Origin: Rossellomorea vietnamensis
GTDB lineage: Bacteria > Bacillota > Bacilli > Bacillales > Bacillaceae_B
Assembly (NCBI RefSeq): GCF_001305855.1
Contig: NZ_LIXZ01000009.1
Location: 62,001-126,000, forward strand
Length of the DNA stretch: 64,000 bases
Reading direction: 5' to 3'
Both the position numbers and the translations under genes were made by a program. A model generated the notes under the pieces. That model made no database searches. It saw only the letters and a list, made by a program, of their open reading frames with translations, and had not been told where the DNA came from. This document shows positions 47,203 to 56,472 of the stretch, piece by piece; position 1 is the first letter of the stretch; each line of letters opens with the position of its first letter.

Positions 47203-48312
47203 TCACTGATAATTGACGACTGCCGGACTCGGATCCATTTTCAGCACCTCTTCGGGTGTCAGGACCGGGAAATCCTTCTCATAGAAGACTTTGAAGGCGC
47301 CATACTGAGTCGGTTCATCCCGAACGTATCGGCCGTACAATGCCTGTTTATCAGCAGCTGCTCCCCAGCCATCGAAGTTGATGGCGACTTCGACGTTTTC
47401 AGTCGGTTTGATCGCATCTTTGTTCGTCAGCACGGGACCGGTGAATTGGTGGACGAGGACCAGTTTATCCGGTAGATCGTTTTTCTCCGCAAGGGCTGAT
47501 ATATACTCGATGGCCTCCTGGATTTCGCGGCCATCGACTTCGCCGAGATCCTCTCCGGGCTTTTCCCCTTCGGCAACGTGGAATTCCGTATCGATTGCCA
47601 GATGAACGTTCGGGCGCTTAAGCCACTTTTCAACCATTTTCACCTGATTCATCACCGTATCCGTTCCGAGTTGAATATCGAGCAATACGAGGGCATCATG
47701 CTTCTCGGCAAGCTTCACATACGTTTCGATATTTTCCTCAGACGTCATCTGCACATAATCACCGTCCGGACCGGGCGCATTCTGGGCCATGGTGGTAATC
47801 AATTCAATCGTCGGGACCGCTGGACGATCCGGGTCGAGATCGGAATAGACCTGGGTTTGTTCTTTCAGTTTCTTTATGTATTCTTCTGGTTCGTATTTTC
47901 CGAGAATCCCCATATGTTTGGATGCGGGCGTTCCATAGTAGGTCACCAGTCGATGATTCTTTAGTGGTCCGTCCGAGGGGTCTTCCACACCGTTTGCAAG
48001 TGTCTCACCAAAAGGTACCGTTCGTTGAGGGACCTCTTCCTTAGACTCTCCTTCAGGCGGTTGCTGTTCTTCTTCATTTGACAGTTTTTCCTTCAGGGAC
48101 ACTGCATCTTCAGCCGGTTCCAGCGGTTTGAAAGGTGGCTTACTCTCTTCCTTGCTTTCTGCGACCTTGTCTTCTTTAGGATTCTTTTCTCCTTTAGACT
48201 TCCCTTGTTCCGAAGTGGTTTCTTTTTTCTCCGGTTCTTTTGTAGCAGTGGGAGAGGAACAGGCTCCCAGTGCAAGTGTTACGGTTAACATTAGCGGCAA
48301 ATATTTATTCAT
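47203..48312 (-). CDS. Lipoprotein with unknown conserved C-terminal domain, 369 aa
   Basis: The lipoprotein signal ends in lipobox LGAC (about residues 15-18). Residues 20-110 are a low-complexity Lys/Glu/Ser/Pro linker suited to spanning the wall. The C-terminal 260 residues have strands and helices alternating as in a TIM barrel: LVTYYGTP, TIELITTMAQ, ALVLLDIQLG, VHLAIDTEFHV, LVLVHQFTG and VAINFDGWGA. Acidic and histidine residues at strand ends suggest an enzyme, possibly glycoside-hydrolase-like. I do not recognise the family. ATG 48312 is preferred over 48324. It is monocistronic on the minus strand. Confidence 0.78.
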   Translation of the reverse strand: MNKYLPLMLTVTLALGACSSPTATKEPEKKETTSEQGKSKGEKNPKEDKVAESKEESKPPFKPLEPAEDAVSLKEKLSNEEEQQPPEGESKEEVPQRTVPFGETLANGVEDPSDGPLKNHRLVTYYGTPASKHMGILGKYEPEEYIKKLKEQTQVYSDLDPDRPAVPTIELITTMAQNAPGPDGDYVQMTSEENIETYVKLAEKHDALVLLDIQLGTDTVMNQVKMVEKWLKRPNVHLAIDTEFHVAEGEKPGEDLGEVDGREIQEAIEYISALAEKNDLPDKLVLVHQFTGPVLTNKDAIKPTENVEVAINFDGWGAAADKQALYGRYVRDEPTQYGAFKVFYEKDFPVLTPEEVLKMDPSPAVVNYQ

Positions 48313-48411
48313 TGCCTCACACATCCTTTTTTCTTAGAAGATTATGGAGGAGTTTAACACATTTTCCTTTACAAGAAAGCTATGTAAACAAATTGATAGA
48401 AAGATTTAATC

Positions 48412-48452
48412 AGAAAAGCGCCAAGCCCTGACACATCCTTTGGACTTGGCAC
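48412..48452 (-). terminator. Probable terminator after acuC
   Basis: On the minus strand GTGCCAAGTCC and GGCTTGGCGC form a stem followed by TTTTCTG. Confidence 0.6.
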
Positions 48453-48499
48453 TTATTCTATCATTCTATCATCTCTACTGTACATTGGTTAGTCTTAGA

Positions 48500-49675
48500 T
48501 TAAATCGATGGCTTGTGTTTCAGTTGCTGCCGGATGGAATACAGGGCTTTTTCAACGGTTTGTTTGTTCTTTTCCGTGATTTCCCCTTTTCTCGGTATCG
48601 GCTTATAGATATCGGGTGCATCTGTCCATTCCGTTGGTAATGTGACGCCTGCTTTCTCTTTCCAGCGTTCGACCCATTTAGATGGAAAAGAGGAGGCAAG
48701 ATCCATCTGCCCCGTCATCTCCATCCAAATCATGCTCCAGGCACGTGGGACGACTCTCCATATGTCATAGCCGCCGCCACCAACGGCAATCCACTTCCCG
48801 CCGCAATACTCATGGGCAAGTTCATGGGCGATGCGGGGGATTTCACGGTAAATGTTCATGGTTGCCGAAAGATGGGTGAGTGGATCATAGTAATGGGCAT
48901 CCGCACCGTTTTGGGTCAGGATCACGTCCGGCTTGAAGAATTCAATGACTTCCCGGAAGGACGTTTCATATGCCTCGAGCCACGATTCGTCTTCCGTGAA
49001 AGCGTCAAGGGGAATATTGAATGAAAATCCATATCCTTTTCCGTGACCGCGCTCATTGATATTGCCCGTTCCCGGGAAGAGATACCTGCCTGTCTCGTGA
49101 ATCGACAGGGTGCACACATCGGGATCATCGTAAAAGGACCACTGGACCCCATCCCCATGATGGGCATCTGTATCGACGTACAATACCCGTGCCCCGTATT
49201 TTTCCTGTAAATAACGGATCGCCACGGAACTGTCGTTATAAATGCAGAACCCGGAAGCCTTACCCTTGAACCCGTGATGCAATCCGCCCCCCAAGTGGAT
49301 AGCATGCTTCGCTTTACCGGTCATGACGCAGTCAACGGCCGTCAGCGTGCCGCCCACTAAATATGCACTTGCTTCATGCATACCTTGAAACATGGGGGTA
49401 TCTTCTGTACCGATCCCGAATCCTTCTGCCTGATCTTGAGAAAGCTGGCCATTACTCGCTTGTCTGACAGCGTTTACATAGTTGGGATCATGATTAAGAA
49501 ATAACTCTTCGTCTGTAGCCATCCGCGGAGGGACGATATCATCCGGTTGAAGAGCCTTCACTTCCTTTAAGAGGTCCATTGTCAGGGTGATCCGGGTCTG
49601 GTTGAAGGGATGCTCATCAGAGAACCGGTACCCCAGCAGTTCATCTGAATAAATAAAGACAGCATCCTTTGTCAT
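48500..49675 (-). CDS. acuC: Acetoin utilisation protein AcuC, histone-deacetylase family
   Basis: A 391-residue zinc deacetylase. Motifs are HLGGGLHHGF, YVDTDAHHGDGVQ with the zinc ligands, and WIAVGGGGYD. In B. subtilis AcuC removes the acetyl group from AcsA, restoring its activity. Its ATG overlaps the acuB stop (ATGA, 49672-49675), showing translational coupling in the acuABC operon. Confidence 0.95.
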   Translation of the reverse strand: MTKDAVFIYSDELLGYRFSDEHPFNQTRITLTMDLLKEVKALQPDDIVPPRMATDEELFLNHDPNYVNAVRQASNGQLSQDQAEGFGIGTEDTPMFQGMHEASAYLVGGTLTAVDCVMTGKAKHAIHLGGGLHHGFKGKASGFCIYNDSSVAIRYLQEKYGARVLYVDTDAHHGDGVQWSFYDDPDVCTLSIHETGRYLFPGTGNINERGHGKGYGFSFNIPLDAFTEDESWLEAYETSFREVIEFFKPDVILTQNGADAHYYDPLTHLSATMNIYREIPRIAHELAHEYCGGKWIAVGGGGYDIWRVVPRAWSMIWMEMTGQMDLASSFPSKWVERWKEKAGVTLPTEWTDAPDIYKPIPRKGEITEKNKQTVEKALYSIRQQLKHKPSI

Positions 49676-50328
49676 GATGAGATTCCCGGCATGTTTGGCC
49701 ATAACACGTCATATCCTTCTTTCTTTAGATCACTGATCACGTTCATCGGGTTCATCGTCCGCACCCGGAATACAAGGACTTTAAAGGATTCGTCTTTCTT
49801 ATCAGGATAGACAAGGACACTTTGGATATTGGAATTATGCCGTCTGATGATGCCGGCCACTTCATAGAGGATGCCGGCTTTATGAGGGACCTTCACTTCA
49901 ATCTGAGATCCGGGCTGATGTGCACCGGTCAATTGAATGAGGGTATACAAGAGATCGGTCTCCGTAATGATCCCTACGAGCTTCTTTTCCTTCAATATTG
50001 GAAGGCAGCTGATATGATGCTCATAAAAAAGGGCAGCGACTTCCTCTACGAAATCCAGTGGATGCCCCGTGATCACGTCGGTCTTCATAATGAATTTAAG
50101 GGGCTTCTGTAACTCGGAAGTAACAGATCCATCATGGAAAATAGAAGGTGTACCATCCTTCACGTCCCGGTCACTTACGATGCCGACGACCTCCATCTCG
50201 TCATTCGTGATCGGGATATGTTTGATTTTCTTTTCCCTCATTAAGTTTATGGCCGATTCAATCGTATCCTCCGCTTTCAATGTTTCGATTTTCGTTTTCA
50301 TTATCTCTTCTACTATCACGCTCTCCAC
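49672..50328 (-). CDS. acuB: AcuB, CBS-ACT domain protein
   Basis: A 218-residue protein with two CBS domains (residues about 1-135, with HIPITNDEMEVVGIVSDRDV and LPILKEKKLVGIITETDL) and a C-terminal ACT domain (about 140-215). Such proteins bind adenine nucleotides or amino acids as sensors. Its part in acetyl-CoA synthetase control is not defined. It lies 20 bases after acuA and overlaps acuC. Confidence 0.93.
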   Translation of the reverse strand: MESVIVEEIMKTKIETLKAEDTIESAINLMREKKIKHIPITNDEMEVVGIVSDRDVKDGTPSIFHDGSVTSELQKPLKFIMKTDVITGHPLDFVEEVAALFYEHHISCLPILKEKKLVGIITETDLLYTLIQLTGAHQPGSQIEVKVPHKAGILYEVAGIIRRHNSNIQSVLVYPDKKDESFKVLVFRVRTMNPMNVISDLKKEGYDVLWPNMPGISS

Positions 50329-50348
50329 CCCTTTTAGAAACAGTCACG

Positions 50349-50981
50349 TTAATACATAAAACGATTCATGAATCGAAGCTGATCAAATTGCTGAATGGAA
50401 TCTGAATCCACTCGTTTTCCGATTCTTGCCATTAAGCAGTTGGCCGGATGGGAACTGATTTCAGGGTCATCCGTTGCATAATATTCCAATCCGCCGGCGT
50501 TCATCATTTTTTCCATCACTTTCCGGTATTCCCATACGTTCAGGCCAGTCCCTTTGAGGTCCCAGTGCCAATAGTATTCGGTCGTAATGACGATATAATC
50601 TTCCATATGATCATCCATCATGGACACTTTTAATAGATTCTTCCCGACGGCCGCCCCGCGGAATTTCGGGATGACTTCGATGGCTCCAAGCTCGATCAGG
50701 TTCTCCATCTTTCCCTGTGACCACCGTTCGAGGGGATCAGGATATAAATATGTAACGTATCCGACGATGGTATGATTGTCCCTTGCAATCAAGATGCGCC
50801 CTTCCGGTAAACCGGCAATCTCAATCAGGGCCTTGTGCTGCTGGGCAGGAGGTCTGAAAGCAACCAGGTCTTCATGGAAATCAAGACGGGACAAATCCTC
50901 TGCCGAAATCGGACCTTCAATAATGATATTTCCTTTAGTTGTCTTTAACTCTGTTGCATTATAGGTTTTTTTCAATTTCAT
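50349..50981 (-). CDS. acuA: AcuA, GNAT protein acetyltransferase
   Basis: A 210-residue GNAT enzyme with the acetyl-CoA loop VIPKFRGAAVGKNLL. AcuA acetylates the catalytic lysine of AcsA and switches it off; AcuC reverses this. It is first in the acuABC operon, which is divergent from its target acsA across a shared 253-base control region. ATG 50981 has an AGGTGGTG site upstream. Confidence 0.94.
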   Translation of the reverse strand: MKLKKTYNATELKTTKGNIIIEGPISAEDLSRLDFHEDLVAFRPPAQQHKALIEIAGLPEGRILIARDNHTIVGYVTYLYPDPLERWSQGKMENLIELGAIEVIPKFRGAAVGKNLLKVSMMDDHMEDYIVITTEYYWHWDLKGTGLNVWEYRKVMEKMMNAGGLEYYATDDPEISSHPANCLMARIGKRVDSDSIQQFDQLRFMNRFMY

Positions 50982-51013
50982 CTGGACACCACCTAAAGAT
51001 ATTCCTCCCTTCC

Positions 51014-51019
51014 ATTATA
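51014..51019 (-). promoter_or_regulatory. -10 element of the acuABC promoter
   Basis: A perfect TATAAT reads on the minus strand. No good -35 hexamer lies 17 bases upstream; the cre site overlaps that position. Confidence 0.5.
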
Positions 51020-51035
51020 CATGAAATCGAAAACG

Positions 51036-51049
51036 AGAGAGCGCTTTCA
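51036..51049 (-). promoter_or_regulatory. cre site (CcpA operator) between acuA and acsA
   Basis: The minus strand reads TGAAAGCGCTCTCT, which matches the consensus TGWAANCGNTNWCA at 13 of 14 positions. It overlaps the acuABC -35 region and lies about 120 bases upstream of the acsA -35, so glucose repression of acuABC, and perhaps of acsA, is expected. Confidence 0.8.
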
Positions 51050-51169
51050 CAAAAAATTCAGACGTTTAGATTAGGATTGTTATTCTGAAATACCTATTAG
51101 TGACGGGGTTTTGAGGAGATATTGCACCAGAATCCAGTAGAAATACTTCATGGCAGATTTTTTAAAAAA

Positions 51170-51198
51170 TTGAGAAAATATTCGTTTTATACTATAAT
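51170..51198 (+). promoter_or_regulatory. Sigma-A promoter of acsA
   Basis: TTGAGA (51170-51175) and TATAAT (51193-51198) are separated by 17 bases. Confidence 0.8.
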
Positions 51199-51234
51199 AA
51201 GATTGTAATTTCTTACATAAGGGGGATACGGTAT

Positions 51235-52953
51235 ATGAAAGTGGAAGCGCTACCAGTGACAAAGGGAAACTATAATCTTGAAAACTATGAAAATACGTAT
51301 GATTCATTCGATTGGAAAGACGTCGAGAAGGAATTTTCATGGGCGGAAACAGGTCGCGTCAATCTTGCGCATGAAGCGATTGACCGGCATGCAGTGTCTT
51401 TCAGGAAGAATAAAGTCGCTCTTTATTACCGAGATGCAGAACGTGATGAAAAATATACGTACTCTGATATGAAGAAGATGTCGAACAAAGCAGGAAATGT
51501 ATTGAAGAGATTTGGGGATGTTGAGAAAGGTGACCGTGTGTTCATCTTTATGCCAAGATCACCGGAATTGTATTTCTCCGTCCTGGGGGCGATCAAACTC
51601 GGAGCCATCGTGGGACCCCTGTTTGAAGCATTCATGGAGGGAGCTATCCGGGATCGCCTGGAGGATAGCGAAGCAAAGGTTCTCATTACCACTCCCGAGC
51701 TACTTTCAAGGGTTCCTGTAAGTGAGCTGCCGAATCTGAAGCACGTCTTCCTTGTAGGAGAAGGTGTGGAGGAAGATGATGTACACGTAGACTTCATGAC
51801 GAAGTTTGCTGAAGCAAGCGATAAGCTTCAAGTGGAATGGGTGGACCGGAACGATGGTCTGATCCTTCACTATACGTCCGGTTCCACTGGAAAGCCCAAA
51901 GGGGTCCTTCACGTCCATAACGCAATGATCCAGCACTATCAAACGTCTAAATGGGTACTGGACCTTCAAGAGGAAGATGTGTATTGGTGCACAGCGGATC
52001 CAGGCTGGGTCACAGGTACTTCCTATGGAATCTTCGGTCCGTGGCTGACGGGTGCCTCCAATGTCATTGTCGGGGGTCGTTTCAAGCCGGAGAACTGGTA
52101 TAAAACGATTGAAGACTATGGTGTGACGGTCTGGTACAGCGCACCGACCGCTTTCCGGATGCTGATGGGTGCAGGGGATGAAGTCGTGAAACAATTCGAC
52201 CTGAGCTCCCTCCGTCATATCCTCAGCGTGGGAGAACCATTGAATCCCGAGGTTGTCCGCTGGGGAATGAAAGTATTCAACCTGCGCATCCATGATACGT
52301 GGTGGATGACGGAAACAGGCGGTCAGCTGATCTGTAACTATCCAAGCCTTGAAATCAAACCGGGCTCCATGGGAAAACCATTCCCTGGTATCCAAGCCGC
52401 GATCGTCGATGATCAAGGAAATGAAGTACCGCCTTACCGGATGGGGAACCTGGCCATCAAAAAGGGCTGGCCATCGATGATGAATCAAATCTGGAATAAT
52501 CCACAGAAATATGAATCATACTTCATGCCTGGCGATTGGTATGTTTCAGGGGATTCCGCTTACATGGATGAAGACGGATACTTCTGGTTCCAGGGACGGA
52601 TCGATGATGTGATCATGACTTCAGGAGAAAGGGTAGGTCCTTTCGAGGTGGAAAGCAAGCTTGTTGAACATCCGGCTGTCGCTGAAGCGGGTGTAATCGG
52701 GAAGCCCGACCCGGTCCGCGGTGAAGTCATCAAAGCATTCATCGCCCTTCGTGACGGATACGAAGTGACAGACGAGTTGAAGGAAGAGATTCGCCAATTC
52801 GTGAAAAAAGGACTCGCTGCCCACGCGGCACCGAGAGAAATCGAATTCCGCGACAAACTTCCTAAAACACGAAGCGGAAAAATCATGCGCCGCGTATTGA
52901 AGGCATGGGAGTTAGATTTGCCGACAGGTGATTTGAGTACGATGGAAGACTGA
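51235..52953 (+). CDS. acsA: Acetyl-CoA synthetase
   Basis: A 572-residue adenylate-forming enzyme that activates acetate. ATP-binding loop YTSGSTGKPKG, the WWMTETGG motif, and the SGDSAYMDEDGYFWFQGR hinge region are intact. The acetylation-target lysine is K549 in PKTRSGKIMRR, the site modified by AcuA. TAAGGGGG precedes ATG 51235. Expression is probably CcpA-influenced through the cre site upstream. Confidence 0.96.
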   Translation: MKVEALPVTKGNYNLENYENTYDSFDWKDVEKEFSWAETGRVNLAHEAIDRHAVSFRKNKVALYYRDAERDEKYTYSDMKKMSNKAGNVLKRFGDVEKGDRVFIFMPRSPELYFSVLGAIKLGAIVGPLFEAFMEGAIRDRLEDSEAKVLITTPELLSRVPVSELPNLKHVFLVGEGVEEDDVHVDFMTKFAEASDKLQVEWVDRNDGLILHYTSGSTGKPKGVLHVHNAMIQHYQTSKWVLDLQEEDVYWCTADPGWVTGTSYGIFGPWLTGASNVIVGGRFKPENWYKTIEDYGVTVWYSAPTAFRMLMGAGDEVVKQFDLSSLRHILSVGEPLNPEVVRWGMKVFNLRIHDTWWMTETGGQLICNYPSLEIKPGSMGKPFPGIQAAIVDDQGNEVPPYRMGNLAIKKGWPSMMNQIWNNPQKYESYFMPGDWYVSGDSAYMDEDGYFWFQGRIDDVIMTSGERVGPFEVESKLVEHPAVAEAGVIGKPDPVRGEVIKAFIALRDGYEVTDELKEEIRQFVKKGLAAHAAPREIEFRDKLPKTRSGKIMRRVLKAWELDLPTGDLSTMED

Positions 52954-52967
52954 TGGATAAGTAGTAT

Positions 52968-53003
52968 GAACCCCTGCTCTTTGTGAGTGGGGGTTTATTT
53001 GTT
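52968..53003 (+). terminator. Terminator after acsA
   Basis: ACCCCTGCTC and GAGTGGGGGT form the stem, followed by TTATTTG. Confidence 0.65.
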
Positions 53004-53082
53004 AGGTGCAAAACGGTTAATCGCAGACCGATTCTAATAGCGAATCATCAGCTAAACTTCCACAGCATAATTCACAGTGAAA

Positions 53083-53120
53083 AAGCCTTAGAGGTGCAAA
53101 TACCTCTAAGGCTTTTTTCT
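53083..53120. terminator. Isolated terminator-like hairpin downstream of acsA
   Basis: AAGCCTTAGAGG and CCTCTAAGGCTT form a perfect 12-bp stem followed by TTTTT. It lies 80 bases beyond the first acsA terminator and may act as a backup. Confidence 0.75.
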
Positions 53121-53154
53121 TTTGTCCATGTTCAACAAAGGAGGATAAAGCCAA

Positions 53155-53351
53155 TTTGATAATTAAGCGGAGGAATTCCGCTTAATTATCAAATAGAACT
53201 GAAATTACCTTAAATAGACGGAAAGATTCCGACTATTTACTCGAAAAACGTGAAAATGGTTAATATTTCTTTGCTTAGTCGGAATACCTCCGCTTATATC
53301 CAGAATAAAGCTCTATTCTGAAGTCTTAACCGGAGAATCTCCGCTTATTCA
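53155..53351. repeat. Cluster of short palindromes with CGGA/TCCG cores
   Basis: A perfect 16-bp inverted repeat (TTTGATAATTAAGCGG at 53155-53170, CCGCTTAATTATCAAA at 53178-53193) is followed by a 13-bp near-perfect one (53211-53223 with 53227-53239), a CAGAATA palindrome (53302-53321) and CGGAGAATCTCCGCTTA at about 53332. The motif AAGCGGA or its complement recurs. The 486-base gap between acsA and the PBP gene holds only these and the terminators. Confidence 0.75.
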
Positions 53352-53391
53352 GACCATCAGTAGTTACTCAATTAAGACATCGTGAAACAAA

Positions 53392-53429
53392 AAAAAGAGG
53401 GAGACGTCATAACGACGTTTCCCTCTTTA
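53392..53429 (-). terminator. Terminator of the PBP gene
   Basis: On the minus strand AAAGAGGGAAACGTCG and the facing GACGTCTCCCTCTTT form a long stem followed by T. Confidence 0.85.
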
Positions 53430-53439
53430 CAAACAAGCA

Positions 53440-56379
53440 CTAGTTCTGCGCTGGTGGTGGCTCCGGTTCTGTAGGTGGTTCGGTTCCGCCTCCGTCACCA
53501 CCGCCATCATCTGCAGGAGGTGGTGGCTCCGGCTTGTCCGGTTTATCCGGTTTTGGCGGTGGATCGGCTGGTTTGTCACCAGGTGGTTTCGGATCTGTAC
53601 CCGGTTTTTCAGGCTTAGGATCCGGTTTCGGTGCAGGCTTTCCGATCTGGACCGTATTGGACCTGCTGGACTCTTTGCCGGCTACATCGACGGCAACCAC
53701 GTAGAAATCACCGTTTCCGACGGATACTGCTAAACTTGATCCGGATTTGACGCTTCCGACTTTTCCGCCGGATGTGCGGTATACTCTGTATCCGACGACA
53801 TCGCTGCTTGCGGATGGTGTCCACGTAATTTTGTTGCCGTTTCCGCTTGCATTGACGGTTCCAGGAGCAGCCCCGTCATCGGAAATCTTGTTCTCAGCGA
53901 TAAGAACATTTTTAAATCGTTCGTCCCCATCCGGAATGAGTTTATCGGGATCCCCAGGGACAGCACCGAAGATATTTTTCACAAAGTCAGGGTTCAGGAT
54001 GACACCCGGCTGTGAAAATTCTGCCGGTGTATTCGGTAATGCCAGGTATTTCTTTCCATTCACCATTACGTATCGGCTCATTAGCAAGCTGTCATCCGTT
54101 TTGGTAGGAACGTATTTTGCATTAAATAAATCACTTTTAACAAGTCCCGCCTGGCTGCATGCTTCGGATGGAAGCAGTCCGGAGATGGAACAGAAGGATC
54201 TTCTGACGATTCCTTCCGGCTGTTGGAAGGAGGCATCAGGGTCTATCAGATCGGGAGCCAGGTCCCTGACATCATTCAGCAGATACGACCATAAGCGGAT
54301 GTTACGCAAGCCGTAATGCCCATATCGTGCACGGGATCCCGGCGTGTTCAGTGACGAAGGTGTGTCATAACCGAACCAGGTCCCGAAGGTGATGCTAGGA
54401 TTCGTTGCCACGAACCAGTGATCTTTGTAATCCTGACTCGTTCCGGATTTCCCGGCCCAGTCTGAATCAAAATTCAGGAAGGTCTTCGCATAGCGTCCTG
54501 TACCAAGATTATGATCCAGGGTATCTCTCATCATATCGATTGCTAAATAAGCGGTTTGCGGACTGAAGACATCCACCTGCTCTGTCTTATGTTCAAAGAC
54601 GACCTCGCCATCCTTGTCGACGATCTTGTCAATCATGAACGCATCGATGAATTTTCCTCCATTGGCAAAAGTGGTGTAGGCATTCACATTTTCTTCTACC
54701 GTGACACCCGTCGTCGTCGCCCCTAGAGTGAGCGACAGGTTATTGTCATATCTGCTTGAAAGGGACTCGAAGCCCATCTTCAACAGAAACTCTTTAAAAG
54801 GATTCCGGTTGTAAATATTCGCATACGTCCTGACGGCTGGAAGATTCAATGATTCTGCCAGGGCAAACCTTGCAGGGAAAAGTCCGCGCTCCCTGAACGA
54901 ATAGTTTTCCGGTTTCCAGCCATTGATGTTGACGCCCACATCAGGAATCGGTGATCCCGGTGAGATGTACCCGTATTCGAGTGCAGGTCCGTAAGCGAGC
55001 AAAGGCTTCATGGTAGATCCGTTTGATCTGTGTGACTGAGTGGCATGGTTGATTTGTTCCAATTTAAAATCCCGGCCGCCGATGAAGCTGATGATGCGGC
55101 CCGTTTTGTTCTCGATCATCACGGCGCCGACTTGAACCGGCTCTTCGATTTCTACTTCTTTCCCTGTGTCAGGGTCTTTTACTGTTCTGGTTTTGGTAGG
55201 ACCGTACATATCATACGCATCTTTAGTTTTCTGCATTTGGTCATAGATTTTCTTGTTGATGGTCGAATGAATTTCATACCCGCTTTGACGGACATTGCGG
55301 TCAGCAAGCGTCTGGTACTTATCTTCAAGTTCATCATTATTTTCGAGATCCTGTTCGGAATATCCATCTTCCTTGGCAAGCACATTTTTCATGATCTCCA
55401 CTGCCCTGCTTTCAAGTTCGGCAGTGAGCCATGGATATTGCTCCCGAGGTGATGGCTTAGGTTTTACAAAGTCCTTTGAGATGTCATAAGCAACGGCATC
55501 GTCATATTGCTTTTTCGTGATGTAACCTTCCCGGTGCATCCGGTAGAGGACCGTGTTTTTTCGGCTCATCCCGGCTTCGAGATTCTCTTTGATTTCCCCA
55601 TTATTCTTGAATGGCGTGTAAGAGAAGGGTGCCTGTGGAAGTCCTGCGATGAAGGCTGACTGAGGCAGGGACAAATCCTTTGCATCCACTCCGAAGATTC
55701 CTTTGGCAGCCGATTGGACGCCAGCGATGTTTTGACCGGATGAGTTCCGTCCAAGAGTCGCTACATTCAGATACGCTTCCAGTATTTCATCTTTATCAAA
55801 GAATCTTTCCAGGCGAAGAGCGAGAAGGATTTCTTTCGCTTTTCTTTCAAATGATACTTCATTCGTGAGGATCTGATTTTTGATCAGCTGTTGGGTGAGT
55901 GTACTCCCGCCCGATTGGTTAGATGAATTCATGAATTCCTGCAGGACGGCGCGCATGATCGCTTTCGGTACGACACCGTTATGTTCGTTGAAGTACTCAT
56001 CTTCCGTGGCAATGACGGCATGCTGTAGATCTTCTGAAATATCTTCAAGCTTCACTTCTTCACGTTCCAGGTCGGTCCGGAGTTTTCCGAGATACACGTC
56101 ATCAGAGAAGTAAAGTCGTGAGGTTTCCTCGTAGTTGTAGATGTCCTTTTTCATTTGGTCATAAGGACGGATCGGTTCTTCCTTCACGAGTGAAGCGAAA
56201 TAACCCGCTCCGACTCCTCCTGCAAATGCGAATCCCAGTACAAAGATGACGACCAGGATCAAAGACAGGTTCCAGAATACACCGTATGTAATTCTTGCTC
56301 GTTTTTGTAGTCTAGTATTTGAAAAGAACCTGATTGCAGGGTCTAATTTTTCACGTAATATGTTCCATTTTTCCTTCAT
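53440..56379 (-). CDS. Class A penicillin-binding protein (PBP1A family) with FN3 domain
   Basis: A 979-residue bifunctional peptidoglycan synthase. A basic cytoplasmic start and one transmembrane helix (about 31-55) are followed by a GT51 glycosyltransferase domain (catalytic E126 in ATEDEYFNEHNG; GGSTLTQQL at 157-165). The transpeptidase domain has active serine S455 in STMK, SLN 510-512 and KSGT 644-647. A fibronectin type III-like module (about 830-910) and a Pro/Lys/Asp-rich tail ending in PPPAQN complete it. The PBP sits outside the membrane. It neighbours tyrS on the opposite strand. It resembles PBP1 in layout, but which paralogue it is cannot be fixed without the rest of the genome. 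Confidence 0.93.
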   Translation of the reverse strand: MKEKWNILREKLDPAIRFFSNTRLQKRARITYGVFWNLSLILVVIFVLGFAFAGGVGAGYFASLVKEEPIRPYDQMKKDIYNYEETSRLYFSDDVYLGKLRTDLEREEVKLEDISEDLQHAVIATEDEYFNEHNGVVPKAIMRAVLQEFMNSSNQSGGSTLTQQLIKNQILTNEVSFERKAKEILLALRLERFFDKDEILEAYLNVATLGRNSSGQNIAGVQSAAKGIFGVDAKDLSLPQSAFIAGLPQAPFSYTPFKNNGEIKENLEAGMSRKNTVLYRMHREGYITKKQYDDAVAYDISKDFVKPKPSPREQYPWLTAELESRAVEIMKNVLAKEDGYSEQDLENNDELEDKYQTLADRNVRQSGYEIHSTINKKIYDQMQKTKDAYDMYGPTKTRTVKDPDTGKEVEIEEPVQVGAVMIENKTGRIISFIGGRDFKLEQINHATQSHRSNGSTMKPLLAYGPALEYGYISPGSPIPDVGVNINGWKPENYSFRERGLFPARFALAESLNLPAVRTYANIYNRNPFKEFLLKMGFESLSSRYDNNLSLTLGATTTGVTVEENVNAYTTFANGGKFIDAFMIDKIVDKDGEVVFEHKTEQVDVFSPQTAYLAIDMMRDTLDHNLGTGRYAKTFLNFDSDWAGKSGTSQDYKDHWFVATNPSITFGTWFGYDTPSSLNTPGSRARYGHYGLRNIRLWSYLLNDVRDLAPDLIDPDASFQQPEGIVRRSFCSISGLLPSEACSQAGLVKSDLFNAKYVPTKTDDSLLMSRYVMVNGKKYLALPNTPAEFSQPGVILNPDFVKNIFGAVPGDPDKLIPDGDERFKNVLIAENKISDDGAAPGTVNASGNGNKITWTPSASSDVVGYRVYRTSGGKVGSVKSGSSLAVSVGNGDFYVVAVDVAGKESSRSNTVQIGKPAPKPDPKPEKPGTDPKPPGDKPADPPPKPDKPDKPEPPPPADDGGGDGGGTEPPTEPEPPPAQN

Positions 56380-56472
56380 ATATCATTCCCCCCAGAACAT
56401 TCCCATTATAGCATAATTCCAGGAAGGCTGTCGTAAAAAGTCAAATAAAATGGTCTTTTATCATGCGTTTAG

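Noticed and set aside
53155-53351. CRISPR array as an explanation for the palindromes
   Set aside because: Units are neither identical nor evenly spaced, and no cas gene is near.
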